Assembly (NCBI GenBank): GCA_035457705.1
Contig: DATIBD010000048.1
Coordinates: 1-64,000, forward strand
DNA length: 64,000 bases
Source: DASPGQ01 sp035457705
Lineage (GTDB): Bacteria > Acidobacteriota > Vicinamibacteria > Marinacidobacterales > SMYC01
Direction: 5' to 3'
Shown here: one piece after another, positions 32,301 through 41,829 of the stretch
How the letters are laid out: each line of letters starts with the position of its first letter
Position numbering within the stretch: the first letter of the stretch is position 1
Program-made: the position numbers and the translations under genes
The notes under the pieces: generated by a model
Told to the model about the DNA's origin: nothing
The model's database searches: none
What the model saw: the letters and a program-made list of their open reading frames with translations, nothing else

Positions 32301-34909
32301 CGTTCTTTCCCGACAAAAAGCAGTACGACGTCGGTGAGACCGCCAGAATCCAGCTTCCTGAAGCGAGCCAAGGCCGGGCGCTCGTGACGATCGAGAACGG
32401 AACGGGACTGCTCGAGCGCCGCTGGATGGAGCTTTCCGGGCGGAGCCCCGCGATCGAGATACCGGTCACCAAGTCGATGAGCCCGAACGTTTACGTGAGC
32501 GTCACCCTCTTGCAACCCCATTCCGGCAAGAAGAACGATCGCCCCATACGGCTATATGGAGTCACGCCTCTCGTCGTGAACGATCCCGAGACTTTTCTCG
32601 AGCCTCGAATCGAGGCGCCCGTGGAGTGGGCTCCCGAGACGACGGCCAAGATTGCCGTGTCCGAGGCTCGCGGGCGGCCGATGACCTACACGGTCGCTAT
32701 CGTGGACGAAGGGCTTCTCGGCCTGACGAACTTCGAGACCCCGAACCTCCACGACGCGTTCTACAAGAAGGAGGCTCTGGGGGTGATGACGTGGGATCTC
32801 TTCGACGACGTCGTGGGAGCCTATGGAGGGGAGCTCGAACGGCTCCTGGCTCTGGGGGGCGACATGGCCGGCGATATTCGAAACGAGGACCGCGAGCGAA
32901 GGCGATTTCCTCCCGTTGTCACCTTTCTCGGTCCCTTCGAGCTCGCTCGGGGGAAGAAAAACGAGCATCGGTTCGATCTTCCCCAGTACGTCGGCTCGGT
33001 GCGCGTGATGGTGGTCGCGGGCAAGGACGGGGCTTACGGATCGGGCGAGAAATCGGTCTTCGTCCGCAAACCTCTCATGCTGCTCCCGACGCTGCCTCGA
33101 GTCGTCAGTCCCGACGAGGAGCTTTCCGTACCCGTTTCTCTCTTCGTCATGGATCCTTCGATCCGCGACGTTCGCCTCGAGGTCCATCCCGACACCCATT
33201 TCGAGGTGGATGGCGCCTCGTCCACGAACGTCGCCTTTTCCGAGCCCGACGAGAAGCTCGGCTTCGTGCGCCTGAGAGCGCGCGGCGATCTCGGCATCAG
33301 CAAGATTCGTTTCTCGGCTTCGGGGGGCGGTCATCGCGCCGACGCCGAGGTGAACCTCGAGATCCGAAGCCCCAATCCCCCATCGACGCGCACCGAACGG
33401 AAGCTCCTCGAGGCCGGGGAGAGCTTCGAAATGGATCTGACGCCGCACGGTCTTCCCGGGACGAACTCGGCGAAGCTCGAGATCGCCTCCATGCCTCCCC
33501 TCGATCTCGAAAGACACCTCCACTATCTCGTGCGCTACCCTCATGGCTGCCTCGAGCAGACAGTCTCCGCCGTTTTCCCCCAGCTCTTTCTCACGCACCT
33601 GCTGAAGCTCGAGCCCGAGCGGACGAAAGATATCGACGTCAACATCGAAGCGGGGATCCGAAGGCTTCGCGGCTTTCAAGTTCCCACGGGGGGGTTCGTC
33701 TACTGGCCGGGAGGCTTCTGGGGCGAAAACGGCGCCGACGCAAGGAACTCATGGTCCACGAGCTACGTGGGACATTTCCTGGTCGAGGCGGATCAACTCG
33801 GTTACCACGTTCCCGCGGAGATGCTCTCGGATTGGATCCGCTTTCAAAAGTCGACGGCACAGTCCTGGACGGACGAAAGACAGAGCTCCACACTCGACCA
33901 GGCCTATCGTCTCTATACGCTTGCGCTCGCGGGGCAGCCCGAGCTGGGCGCGATGAACCGGCTGCGGGAGCGTACCGGAATGTCGTCGGTGGCTCGCTGG
34001 CAGCTCGCTTCCGCCTACGCGCTCTCTGGCCTGATGGACGCCGCCAACGACATCGTACGAGGCGACCGTGGTTTCGTTCCCGAAGACGTCCAGCCGGATG
34101 GAACATTCGCCTCCGGCTTGCGCGACCAGGCCATGATCCTGGGCGCGATGATCGCCCTGAAGCGGGATGCGGAGTCGAAGGATTTCGTCGATCTCGTCTC
34201 CGCCGACCTGTCCTCTGGCCGCTGGCACAGCACGCACGCCCTGTCGTTCGGACTCCTGGCGATGGCGAAGTTCGCGGGAAGCGTCGACTCGACCCTGCCC
34301 ACATTCGAGTACACCGAAGGCACTTCGGGGCCGCAGGCGGTCACGATGTCGGCGCCTATTTACACCACCGGTCTCGACGCCGTCGCTGAAAGCGGAGGCC
34401 CCGTCGTCATCAAGAACACTTCGAGCCGGAGGCTTTTCGCCAGCCTCTTCGTCACCGGGACTCCCCGTGCCGGCGAAGAAGACGCCATCGCGTCCGGGCT
34501 CAGCGTCGATGTTCGATATACGAATGCCAACGGCGACCCGGTCGACGTGGGCCGCCTCGGCCAGGGAGAGGATTTCGTCGCGCATCTTACCGTCAGAAAC
34601 GGCACCGGGGCGAAGATCGACAACGTTGCTCTCTCCGAGGTCGTGCCTTCGGGCTGGGAGATCCACAACACGCGTCTGGTCGATCCCGAGGCCCGAGCCG
34701 AATCCTCGGTCGACTACGAGGACATTCGTGACGACCGCGTCTATCGCTACTTCGGGCTCGACTCCGGCGAGTCGAAGACATTCACCACGAGGCTGACGGC
34801 GGCCTATCTCGGACGCTTCTACCTGCCGGGGGTCCTGGTCGAGGCGATGTACGATGCTTCCAAGAACGCCCGCACCAAGGGTCAGTGGGTTCTCGTGGCG
34901 GAGCGATGA
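29360..34909 (+). CDS. Bacterial alpha-2-macroglobulin lipoprotein (thioester type)
   Basis: About 1849 residues, a normal size for bacterial A2M. It has a lipobox (VTLSGC) after a short signal peptide, so it should be anchored in the periplasm, where A2Ms trap invading proteases. MG domains fill the first 1200 residues, with a bait region between them. The thioester motif GCLEQ is intact at residues 1396-1400, placing it in the thioester-forming class. The TED alpha/alpha toroid and a C-terminal receptor-like domain follow. The start at 29360 has GTAGGAGG upstream; the open frame before it lies in the repeat. It overlaps pbpC by four bases (ATGA). The A2M-PBP1C pair is well known and is thought to couple protease defence with cell-wall repair. 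Confidence 0.95.
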   Translation: MNRYVLGVLSLIVTLSGCIRSKNERPKLDPPDPLWSSFVSAHTSGLVSRKAHIRVEFTQDVVSEEQVGASAHAAWEIDPGVRGAATFASPREITFVPEGDLEMGRYYRVSLRPEAFEDVPDSVGPYEFVFQVIEQEMEVELEGLTADENDDAMALAGVLLTADVSEADGAERVIEARFLGESLPVTWRHSTDGKRHDFEVTRIARQASATPLTVSWNGASIDVDSTGTSDVEIPARDQFKVTRVQTFQDQQARIQVFFSDNLDAGQNLSGLVRLDQTSHTTRIEGNILSVYPDQYVSGTVVLTLEPGIRNAGGERLEERSTHNLAFSSRKPQVRFVGKGVILPDNPVLSIPFEAVSVRAVTVTALRIFGDNVGQFLQTNTLDGSRELGRVGRYLWRRTIPLSSPEPNKWNRYSLDATDLFNESPGGIYRLTLSIHRADSTYTCPETTSPASRDEPPLLSADDLDDRSASSWDYYEDYYGVSDDGTQWSDRDDPCMDAYYRYANGVTDGRNFLSSNIGLLAKRDQHGKFLVVATDLRSSAPLRGAKLSVMSFQDQLLLTATTDSNGFSEIESETKPFYLMAEKDGDRGYLKLSDGTALPVSHFDVGGKKIASGIKGHIYGERGVWRPGDDVHLTFVLEDEAGTIPEAHPVTMELYNPKGQLIESRTNATPVGAFYTFSLRTDEDAPTGRWTANARLGGNIFTTPVRIETVMPNRLKVELDFGKKVLRKADMPIRGTLFGQWLSGAKASNLDAKIEARLAAIRTRFDRNGDFVFDDPAREFTGEPQTIFEGALDGEGRASVSSELHLEGHSPGMLRASFSSRIFEPGGAFSISQTSLPFSPYEAFVGIKLPKGDATRNMLLTDVDHTVEIASLDAEGNPVSMEDIDITIYKIGWKWWWDGSGESLAQFASAEHQSVVDSGQASTTDGAGMWMFQIKYPAWGRYLLRACDRQGGHCAGQVFYIDWPGWAGRAMEQSGPGANALAFFPDKKQYDVGETARIQLPEASQGRALVTIENGTGLLERRWMELSGRSPAIEIPVTKSMSPNVYVSVTLLQPHSGKKNDRPIRLYGVTPLVVNDPETFLEPRIEAPVEWAPETTAKIAVSEARGRPMTYTVAIVDEGLLGLTNFETPNLHDAFYKKEALGVMTWDLFDDVVGAYGGELERLLALGGDMAGDIRNEDRERRRFPPVVTFLGPFELARGKKNEHRFDLPQYVGSVRVMVVAGKDGAYGSGEKSVFVRKPLMLLPTLPRVVSPDEELSVPVSLFVMDPSIRDVRLEVHPDTHFEVDGASSTNVAFSEPDEKLGFVRLRARGDLGISKIRFSASGGGHRADAEVNLEIRSPNPPSTRTERKLLEAGESFEMDLTPHGLPGTNSAKLEIASMPPLDLERHLHYLVRYPHGCLEQTVSAVFPQLFLTHLLKLEPERTKDIDVNIEAGIRRLRGFQVPTGGFVYWPGGFWGENGADARNSWSTSYVGHFLVEADQLGYHVPAEMLSDWIRFQKSTAQSWTDERQSSTLDQAYRLYTLALAGQPELGAMNRLRERTGMSSVARWQLASAYALSGLMDAANDIVRGDRGFVPEDVQPDGTFASGLRDQAMILGAMIALKRDAESKDFVDLVSADLSSGRWHSTHALSFGLLAMAKFAGSVDSTLPTFEYTEGTSGPQAVTMSAPIYTTGLDAVAESGGPVVIKNTSSRRLFASLFVTGTPRAGEEDAIASGLSVDVRYTNANGDPVDVGRLGQGEDFVAHLTVRNGTGAKIDNVALSEVVPSGWEIHNTRLVDPEARAESSVDYEDIRDDRVYRYFGLDSGESKTFTTRLTAAYLGRFYLPGVLVEAMYDASKNARTKGQWVLVAER

Positions 34910-37239
34910 AGCGTCGTCTGCGATTTGCCGTGGCCGGACTCGCCGGCCTCGCGGCCGCAGGGTTCTGGCGATGCCTTCCCGAGACCTTGTTCGAGGAGCC
35001 GGCCTCCGTGGTTCTCCTCGATCGCGACGGTCTGCTCCTCGGAGCGAGGATCGCGGATGATGACCAGTGGCGCTTTCCGCCGATCGCTTCCGTGCCCGAG
35101 AAGCTCCGCTGGGCCATCACGACGTACGAGGACAAGCGCTTTTTTTCCCACCCGGGCGTTGACCCGCTCGCCATCGCCCGCGCCGTCCACTTGAACCTGT
35201 CCCGGGGTCACGTCGTGAGCGGCGGCAGCACCCTCACGATGCAGGTCATTCGACTGGCACGGAGCAATCGGGACCGAACGTATTTGGAGAAGCTGGTCGA
35301 GGCCATCCTCGCTCTTCGTCTCGAGCTCGGCTACGACAAAGACGAGATCCTGGCCCTCTGGGCGAGCCACGCTCCCTTCGGTGGCAACGTCGTGGGGCTC
35401 GAGGCGGCGGCCTGGCGCTATTTCGGACGACCGCCGGGCTCGCTTTCCTGGGCGGAGGCCGCGACACTCGCGGTCCTCCCGAACGCTCCCACGCTCGTCC
35501 ATCCGGGAAAGAATCGCGAGACTCTCGAAAAGAAGAGAAACGCGCTTCTCACCCGGTTGAACGAAGCAGGCCGGATCGACGCGCTGGAGCTCTCACTCGC
35601 TCTCCGGGAGCCCCTTCCCCTACGCCCGCACGCTCTCCCTCGCAATGCGCCTCATCTTCTCGCCACGCTGTCCAGCGAGACACCTCAGCACCGTTTCGAG
35701 ACCACTCTCTCGGCCTCGCTTCAGGATGCGGTTCAGCAGGTCGTCTCACGGCAGGGCGAACGTTTGGGCTCGCAGGGGATCGACAACGTCGCCGTTCTCG
35801 TGGTCGACAACCAGAGCTTCGAGGTGCTGGCCTACGTGGGCAACACCGAATGGTCGGTCGACGAGGATCGCGGTTATGCCGTGGACGTGATTCGCAGGCC
35901 ACGAAGCACGGGCAGCATCCTCAAGCCGTTTCTCTTCGCATCGATGATCCAGGCGAGCGAGATCCTCTCGACGACTCTCGTTCCCGACGTTCCCGTGCAA
36001 TACGCCGGCTACATGCCCGAGAACTTCGACCGCTCGTACCGCGGCGCCGTGCCCGCCGAGATCGCACTCGCCCAATCCCTGAACGTCCCAGCCGTGCACA
36101 TGTTGAAACATCACGGCGTGAACCGCTTCTACGATTTTCTCGAGGGTTTCGGCATGACGACGCTGTGGCGCGAGCCCGAGGGCTACGGCCTGACGCTCAT
36201 CCTCGGAGGCGCGGAAGGGACTCTCTGGGACATCACCTCCATGTACGCGAACCTCGCCCACATCGCACGCCAGCAACGATCGCGACCGCAGCTACGGAGG
36301 CTGAGACTCCTGCAGGGTGAGGAGGATGCCACGGGCAAGGTGGCGGAGATCGGACCCGGCGCCGCGTGGTTGACGCTCAACGCACTCGTCGAAGTGGCTC
36401 GCCCCGGTGACGAGGGCCAATGGAGAAGCTTCACGAGCGCGCGGCCCATCGCCTGGAAGACGGGAACGAGCTTCGGGCTCCGCGATGGATGGGCCGTCGG
36501 AACCACGAACCGTTATACCGTGGGCGTGTGGGTCGGCAACGCCAACGGTGAAGGCCGCCCCGGGCTCACCGGCGCGACCGCCGCCGCACCCATACTCTTC
36601 GACGTGTTCGGCCGGCTCGACAACGACGCCTGGTTCATGCCGCCTTACCGGTTCATGAAAGAGCTCGACGTCTGCAAGAACGATGGTTTTCTCGCTTCAG
36701 GAGGCTGCGAGACCGAGCGCCAGTGGGCCCCCGCCGAAGCTCATTTCGAGCGGCAGAGCCCTTACCATCGACGGATCCATCTCGATCCCAGCGGCCGCTT
36801 CCGCGTCGACAGCGCATGCGAATCCCCGAGCGCCATGACGCATCAATCCTGGTTCGTGCTTCCGCCGAATCAGGAGTTCTATTTCCGGAGGTATCACGCG
36901 GACTATCGGCCTCTGCCGCCCTATCGCAAGGACTGCCGGACGGCGATGGTGGCGGGTGACGGCGGTGGCCCCATCGATTTCCTCTACCCGCACTCGGGAA
37001 CGAGTCTCTATATCCCGCTCGAGCTATCCGGCAACAAGGGACGGACCGTCTTCGAGGCCGTGCACCGCGATCCCGACGCGATCCTACACTGGCACCTGGA
37101 CGACGGATATCTCGGCACGACCCGCACGTTTCACCAGCAAGCGCTCGACATGGAGCCCGGCTGGCATCAGGTCACCGTCGTCGATGCGGCAGGAAATCGG
37201 CTGTCTCGACGCTTCGAGGTCCTTGGCCGGGGGAATTGA
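34906..37239 (+). CDS. pbpC: Penicillin-binding protein 1C
   Basis: A 777-residue bifunctional peptidoglycan synthase. A short N-terminal membrane anchor precedes a family 51 glycosyltransferase domain with the catalytic glutamate in TTYEDKRFFSHPGVD (E75) and SGGSTLTMQ (105-113). The transpeptidase domain has SxxK as SILK (S337-K340), an SxN motif in AQSLN and KTGTS near the end. A BiPBP-type C-terminal domain follows, as is typical for PBP1C. The start is the ATG overlapping the A2M stop (ATGA), so translation is coupled. The usual partnership with A2M is preserved. Confidence 0.95.
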   Translation: MKRRLRFAVAGLAGLAAAGFWRCLPETLFEEPASVVLLDRDGLLLGARIADDDQWRFPPIASVPEKLRWAITTYEDKRFFSHPGVDPLAIARAVHLNLSRGHVVSGGSTLTMQVIRLARSNRDRTYLEKLVEAILALRLELGYDKDEILALWASHAPFGGNVVGLEAAAWRYFGRPPGSLSWAEAATLAVLPNAPTLVHPGKNRETLEKKRNALLTRLNEAGRIDALELSLALREPLPLRPHALPRNAPHLLATLSSETPQHRFETTLSASLQDAVQQVVSRQGERLGSQGIDNVAVLVVDNQSFEVLAYVGNTEWSVDEDRGYAVDVIRRPRSTGSILKPFLFASMIQASEILSTTLVPDVPVQYAGYMPENFDRSYRGAVPAEIALAQSLNVPAVHMLKHHGVNRFYDFLEGFGMTTLWREPEGYGLTLILGGAEGTLWDITSMYANLAHIARQQRSRPQLRRLRLLQGEEDATGKVAEIGPGAAWLTLNALVEVARPGDEGQWRSFTSARPIAWKTGTSFGLRDGWAVGTTNRYTVGVWVGNANGEGRPGLTGATAAAPILFDVFGRLDNDAWFMPPYRFMKELDVCKNDGFLASGGCETERQWAPAEAHFERQSPYHRRIHLDPSGRFRVDSACESPSAMTHQSWFVLPPNQEFYFRRYHADYRPLPPYRKDCRTAMVAGDGGGPIDFLYPHSGTSLYIPLELSGNKGRTVFEAVHRDPDAILHWHLDDGYLGTTRTFHQQALDMEPGWHQVTVVDAAGNRLSRRFEVLGRGN

Positions 37240-37829
37240 GCTGCTCACGAGAAGAAGGAGATCGGGAATTGAGAAGAAAGAGGGATGAATCCGAGTATAT
37301 TCTTGCCGGGCGAAGACCCAGTCTTCATCCCCATCATCTCCTTTATCTCTCTATCCTTGTTCCGCGCCGGGCTAGGAGGTTTTCGTCAGCGCCAGGCTTC
37401 CAGGAAGGCGCGAGTGCCTCGAGGCGTTCGGTCCAGTACCCCTTCCTTCGCGTGGCGTCGGACTTCGTGCGCAAGCCCTGATTGCTCGATCGCGACTTGA
37501 GTCATGTTGCCCCCCCTTGGTTCGCTGGCGTCGTCCTTTCTCCAGTTCGCGACTGTACTTCGTCGACGTCCAACAGAGCCTCGAGAGCCCTCGGGCCCGG
37601 CGACAAAGCCCGAAGCGGCTATTCGAAGGACGTAACCGTTGGGCAATTTGCCGACAAAGTCGATCACTGAGGGATCATGCTGTGGTCGCGCTCGTGAGAT
37701 TGCTGGCACCGCCCGGGAGGTACGCGAGCGCGGATTACGTCCTTACGCCACATGGGCGCCTGGGCGACTTCGTGTTGGCACCTCCCCGAAGGGCGAAGCC
37801 CTCCTGCGATTTACCGGCCTCGCAATCCC
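37240..37829. other. Gap with no confidently supported gene
   Basis: About 590 bp after pbpC. A 39-codon minus-strand ORF at 37386-37505 (MTQVAIEQSGLAHEVRRHAK...) is preceded by a G-rich run that could serve as a ribosome site, but no family was recognised. Otherwise the stretch looks like decayed DNA leading into the transposase remnant. Confidence 0.4.
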
Positions 37830-38110
37830 GCGCGCCACACCTCTCTATCAACTCCTTCGAAACCCAATTCGAGGACGTCAAAGCGGTGTGGGAACAGCGC
37901 TTCGAGAAAACGCATGGTTTATTGGAGGGGCTTCGTCGATACCGCGTGGCCCGCTACCTTGATTGTGGAACGAGGAAGCGGGTTCGCCAGACTAAAATGC
38001 GAAGCATGTGGTGCGAAAAAATTGCTCACCCTGAGCTGCAAGCAAAGAGGGATCTGCCCGTCCTGTGCTGCCAAACGCGCCGCTGCCTTTTACCGCCTTT
38101 ATTCGCGCTT
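37830..38110 (+). pseudogene. IS91-like transposase N-terminal remnant
   Basis: Three frames must be joined to read one ancestral protein: TPLYQLL, then FETQFEDVKAVWEQRFEKTHG, then GFARLKCEACGAKKLLTLSC and KQRGICPSCAAKRAAAF. The last part is the Cys-rich zinc finger (CxxC...CxxxxxCPSC) found at the N-terminus of IS91/ISCR-type transposases. The catalytic HUH region is not present downstream, and at least two frameshifts are seen, so it is dead. It marks an old insertion downstream of pbpC. Confidence 0.65.
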
Positions 38111-38367
38111 CGGCACTCACATCTCATGCCCTTCGAAGCAGCCCCGTGCGGACGATTCTCGAGCATCTCCAAAACCGACAATCCGCCTCTCGCGCCCCTC
38201 CTCCTCAGGACTACTCCCTTCGTTCTCGGCCTTCCTGTCTCGAGCACTTGCAAACGCCGACGCTTATTGGCTCAATCGACCTGTGCCTTCGAGCCACTCA
38301 GGACGCCAGAAAGCTTCTAGAGCGCGCGTACGAGCGTCTCCCATCCCTCCCGATTGGCCCGAGACAG

Positions 38368-38425
38368 ATGATTTCTCCTATCCTTCGACGCGGCGGAAAC
38401 GGAGGGCGGCGGGCGCTCATCGGCG
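38368..38425 (+). repeat. Fragment resembling the kinase promoter/5'-end cassette
   Basis: ATGATTTCtCCTATCCTTC (38368-38386) matches, with one difference, the sequence present at about 53059 and 57367 upstream of kinase reading frames. A further stretch GGGCGCTCATCGGCG (38411-38425) is identical to bases inside the intact kinase gene (53190-53204). The spacing is much shorter here, so this would be an internally deleted copy. No kinase gene follows. Confidence 0.45.
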
Positions 38426-38505
38426 AGCAGTACCTCCTGGCGAAGGACTTACCGCGAATCCTGGAATCCGCGCAACGGCACTCGGACTACCGGACGGAGG
38501 GAAAT

Positions 38506-38529
38506 GGAGGGGCCCCGTAGGGCCCCTCC
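38506..38529 (-). terminator. Hairpin terminator after the Oar-like receptor gene
   Basis: A perfect 10-bp stem GGAGGGGCCC/GGGCCCCTCC with a four-base loop lies 17 bases beyond the stop codon of the minus-strand receptor gene. The run that follows on that strand (ATTTCCC) has only a few T residues, so termination may be imperfect. Confidence 0.6.
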
Positions 38530-38545
38530 CGGAACGATCAGCCGA

Positions 38546-41392
38546 TCAGAACGTCCAGCGTCCACCGAGCCGGAACACGCGCGGCCCATAGACGTTCAAG
38601 GGCTGCTGGAACACGTCTTCTCCTGTGTTCACGTTGAAGTTCGTGACGACGTTGCTGTTGAACAGGTTGAACACATCGAAGATGAACTCGAGGCGATGCA
38701 GCCCGACATCGAAGAACTTGCTCGCCCGGAAGTCGACGTTGTTGAGAGACGGGAATCGGAACGTTTCCCGGGGCTCGGCGAAGATGCTGACGCTCCCCTG
38801 GTTGAAGGCGTTCCCGTTGGCGTCCTCCGTTAACGTCAGGATCCGTCCGTAGGGCGTTCCCGTCTGGTGCTTGTACGTGCCCGCGATGTTAATGTCAATC
38901 TTGGGAACCTGATAGCTCGCCACCATCCGCATGGTGTGCGTCCGATCGTAGAAGTCGGACTCCCCGTTATTGTTGATTCCCGAGTTCGGGTTGACATAGG
39001 CGCCTGTGCCGTTTCCGAAGCCGATGCCGCCCGCGCCCTCTTCTTCTCCACCGTACTCGCTGTTGGAGATGGATGTCCGTTCCAGGGTACTCTTGCTCAC
39101 GGAGTAAGAGCCCAGGAACTGCCAGCGATCCGCGAAGCGTCTCTGCAGCACGACTTCGAGCCCCTTGAAGTCCCCGTCGAACCCATCCGGGTTCGTCTCG
39201 AGCATCCGATCGCTGAACCCTTCTTTGCGGTTGAACACCGAGATCTGCTGGTCGTCGCTCGTCCCCGCGATCCCGTCGCGGCCGGGGTCGTTCGCCGGCA
39301 CCGTATCCCACGCGGTTTCGGCGGGAGCTCCCACGTTCACTAGGGCAACCAGGTTCGTCTTCTTGCGATAGGCGAAGTTCACCGAAAGTCGGGTCTCCGG
39401 AGCGATCTCGTTGTCCATTCCGATGATAAACTCGTCCGTCCGCGGTTGCCCGAGGTCCGGATCGACCTGGTTGGTCGTTCCACCCGTCGTGGACAATAGG
39501 TCGCCCTCTTCGCCGTTCTGGAAGATGGTGTCCCCGTTCGTGTCGTTCCAGACATGGAATTGCCCCGCTCCGCCATTCTGGTTGACCGTTCCGATGAATC
39601 CGGTGCTCACGACATGGTGGTACCGCGCGTACGCCGCCTTGATGGCGTGTCTCCCCTCTCCGGTGAGGTCGTAGATGATGCCGGCCCGAGGCGCGAGACT
39701 GTTCCAGCTGATGACGTCTTGTTTCGCGAAGTCCTGGGCCGGGAAGTAGGTGCCCGCGGGAGCACCCTGCTCCGGTGTGAACCCTCGCGTCGCGGAGAAA
39801 CGAAGTCCGAGGTTCACGGTGAGACGATCGTTCGCCGTCCAGCTGTCTTGAACGAAGAAGTTCCACTCGTGGAAACGGTTCGCGGCCGTGAACTGACTCT
39901 TCCGGAAGTCCACGAACGAAGGAACCCCATTCACCGTGTAGGTCGCGAGATCGCGAACGTAGAACTCGACGAACTCCTCGCCCGCGTTCTGGTACTCCGC
40001 GCCGAACTTGAACTGATGGTTCCCGTTCCAGTCGCTCACGAACTTGGTGATTGCGCCGTTGATTGACAGCCGGTCGCGGTTCTGATCGAAGTAGCCGAAC
40101 GCCTGGGCGCGCGAGTAGGCGCCCGTGCCGAGGTCGTAGTTACCGGCCTCGGTGGCGTCCTCCTGGGGAAGGAGCGGGAATACGATCGACGAGTAGCTTA
40201 CCCGGGCATCGAGGAGCGTGTCATCGGCGAGCGTCGAATGCCAGGTTCCCTGGGCGATGTCGAAGATGTCGTCCTCGATCCAGGTCGAGGTCGGGTCGAA
40301 GACGCCGATCTCCGTGCCCCTGAGCGGCTTGAGGTACGTCTGGCGGGTGAAGAGGCCGGTCACCTGGTTCCGCGCGTTGACTTGAAAGCTCACGCTTCCG
40401 AGGCCGCTGAAGATGTCGGTGTTCTCGCCCAGCGGGAAGTTGACCACGTTGCGATGGATCCTCCAGTCGCGCCAGCTCGTGTAGAAACGGAGCTTGTCTT
40501 TGATGATCGGCCCGCCGAGCTGAGCGGTGAAGTCGCTGAAGAGGTTGATCGAGCTTCCGCGGGAAACGCCCTGGTCCTTGAGCTCCTGGTCGATGTTGTC
40601 GCTCGAGAAGCTCTCGTTCTCGTAGTAGTACGAGGCGCCGCCGGCGAAAGTGTCGCTTCCGCTCTTGATGACGACGTTGAGGTAGACGCCGGGAGCTCCG
40701 ATCTCCGCGGCGTGGGAGCCCGTCGAGACCTGAACTTCCTCGAAGCTGTCGTAGTCGAAGTAGTACATGGTGGCACCGGTGGCCGCCGGGTCGGTGGTGA
40801 CGACTCCGTTCACGCTGTAGGTGTTCTGGTGCCACGTCGTCCCCTTGGACGAAAAGACCGCCTGGAGACCTCCCTCCGAGCCTCCGACGTCCTCGCGGTT
40901 CAGCACCACCTGCGGAGCCTGGGTTTGCAGGATCGCCCAGACGTCGCGTGCCGTAGGGATCTCCTGGAGAAGCGCCTGGTCGAGGTTAGTCGCGACGTTC
41001 GTGCTTCGGACGTCGACCGTCGGCGTCTCTCCCACGACCGTAACCGTCTCCTCCACGCCCGCGACGTTGAGGTTCACGTCGATTGTGGTCGTGCGGCCAA
41101 CCGATACGACGACCCCCAGGCGGAGGAGGGTCTGGAAACCCTGAAGCGCATACGTCAGGTCGTATGTGCCGGGGAGCAGGTTCACGAAAACGTACCGTCC
41201 AGCCGTGTCCGTCGTCTCGGTCTGAGAGGCAAGGAGAAGCGGGCCCGCGATAGTGACGCTGACCCCGGGCATCACCGCTCCCGTGTTGTCCGAGACCTGA
41301 CCGTCTACGCTCCCCCTCTGGGTTTGTGCGAAAGCTCCGGTAGCTCCCAGCACGAGAGTGAATAAGAAGGCAGTCAAGAACGACTTCCGCAT
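38546..41392 (-). CDS. Oar-like TonB-dependent receptor
   Basis: A 948-residue outer-membrane protein. A signal peptide (ending GAFAQ) is followed by a carboxypeptidase-regulatory-like beta-sandwich (QVSDNTGAVMPGVSVTIAG...GRYVFVNLLPGTYDL), a plug domain with DVWAILQTQAPQV and YDSFEEVQVSTGSH, and a C-terminal beta-barrel ending VFRLGGRWTF with a terminal Phe. These Oar/RagA-type receptors are very abundant in Acidobacteriota. The substrate is unknown. AAGGGAGG precedes the ATG. A CATAAT sequence read on the minus strand (41449-41444) could be its -10 box. The related receptor at 47802-50594 shares the same layout. Confidence 0.9.
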   Translation of the reverse strand: MRKSFLTAFLFTLVLGATGAFAQTQRGSVDGQVSDNTGAVMPGVSVTIAGPLLLASQTETTDTAGRYVFVNLLPGTYDLTYALQGFQTLLRLGVVVSVGRTTTIDVNLNVAGVEETVTVVGETPTVDVRSTNVATNLDQALLQEIPTARDVWAILQTQAPQVVLNREDVGGSEGGLQAVFSSKGTTWHQNTYSVNGVVTTDPAATGATMYYFDYDSFEEVQVSTGSHAAEIGAPGVYLNVVIKSGSDTFAGGASYYYENESFSSDNIDQELKDQGVSRGSSINLFSDFTAQLGGPIIKDKLRFYTSWRDWRIHRNVVNFPLGENTDIFSGLGSVSFQVNARNQVTGLFTRQTYLKPLRGTEIGVFDPTSTWIEDDIFDIAQGTWHSTLADDTLLDARVSYSSIVFPLLPQEDATEAGNYDLGTGAYSRAQAFGYFDQNRDRLSINGAITKFVSDWNGNHQFKFGAEYQNAGEEFVEFYVRDLATYTVNGVPSFVDFRKSQFTAANRFHEWNFFVQDSWTANDRLTVNLGLRFSATRGFTPEQGAPAGTYFPAQDFAKQDVISWNSLAPRAGIIYDLTGEGRHAIKAAYARYHHVVSTGFIGTVNQNGGAGQFHVWNDTNGDTIFQNGEEGDLLSTTGGTTNQVDPDLGQPRTDEFIIGMDNEIAPETRLSVNFAYRKKTNLVALVNVGAPAETAWDTVPANDPGRDGIAGTSDDQQISVFNRKEGFSDRMLETNPDGFDGDFKGLEVVLQRRFADRWQFLGSYSVSKSTLERTSISNSEYGGEEEGAGGIGFGNGTGAYVNPNSGINNNGESDFYDRTHTMRMVASYQVPKIDINIAGTYKHQTGTPYGRILTLTEDANGNAFNQGSVSIFAEPRETFRFPSLNNVDFRASKFFDVGLHRLEFIFDVFNLFNSNVVTNFNVNTGEDVFQQPLNVYGPRVFRLGGRWTF

Positions 41393-41829
41393 GAGAAAAA
41401 GACCTCCCTTTGTCAGACCTCACGTGCATCTCGCATGCCACGAATTATGTGGGAGGCGAGGCTGTAACATCTTGAATTCACGCGATCTGATTGTTGTACT
41501 GCATTGAGCGCAGGGCCGAAGGGTTCAAGTTTTTGGACCCGATACGAGATCCCGAATGCAGACGACGCTCGAGCTGGTGATACATTCCGGGCGTCATGAC
41601 CTCTCCCTAAGACACGGGTCTCGAGAAAAGACGCGGCGAACTACCAGCCACTCACACCGCTCCTCTTTCTTTCCAGGGCCGCCGCGGTCGTCCATGGGGC
41701 CGCTCCTGCGCATACCGCGAGCTCTACCGGCGCCCGCGGCGGGTCGAGGGTGCCCTGGGGGCCGCCGAGGCGTCGGCGGGGAGACACCGTCGCGGCTCCA
41801 AGCAATGCCGTGGGGCCTCACCCCCGCGG
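41393..41829. other. Upstream region of the receptor gene, with a small ORF
   Basis: About 440 bp between the receptor start and the UnbV gene stop. A minus-strand ORF of 39 codons (41478-41597, MTPGMYHQLERRLH...) has GGGAGAGG in front of its ATG and points toward the receptor; it may be a leader peptide or chance. The remainder shows GC-rich inverted repeats without a clear function. Confidence 0.35.

Noticed and set aside
37386..37505. 39-codon minus-strand gene after pbpC
   Set aside because: The possible ribosome site is only a G run and no similarity was recognised; recorded within the gap entry instead.
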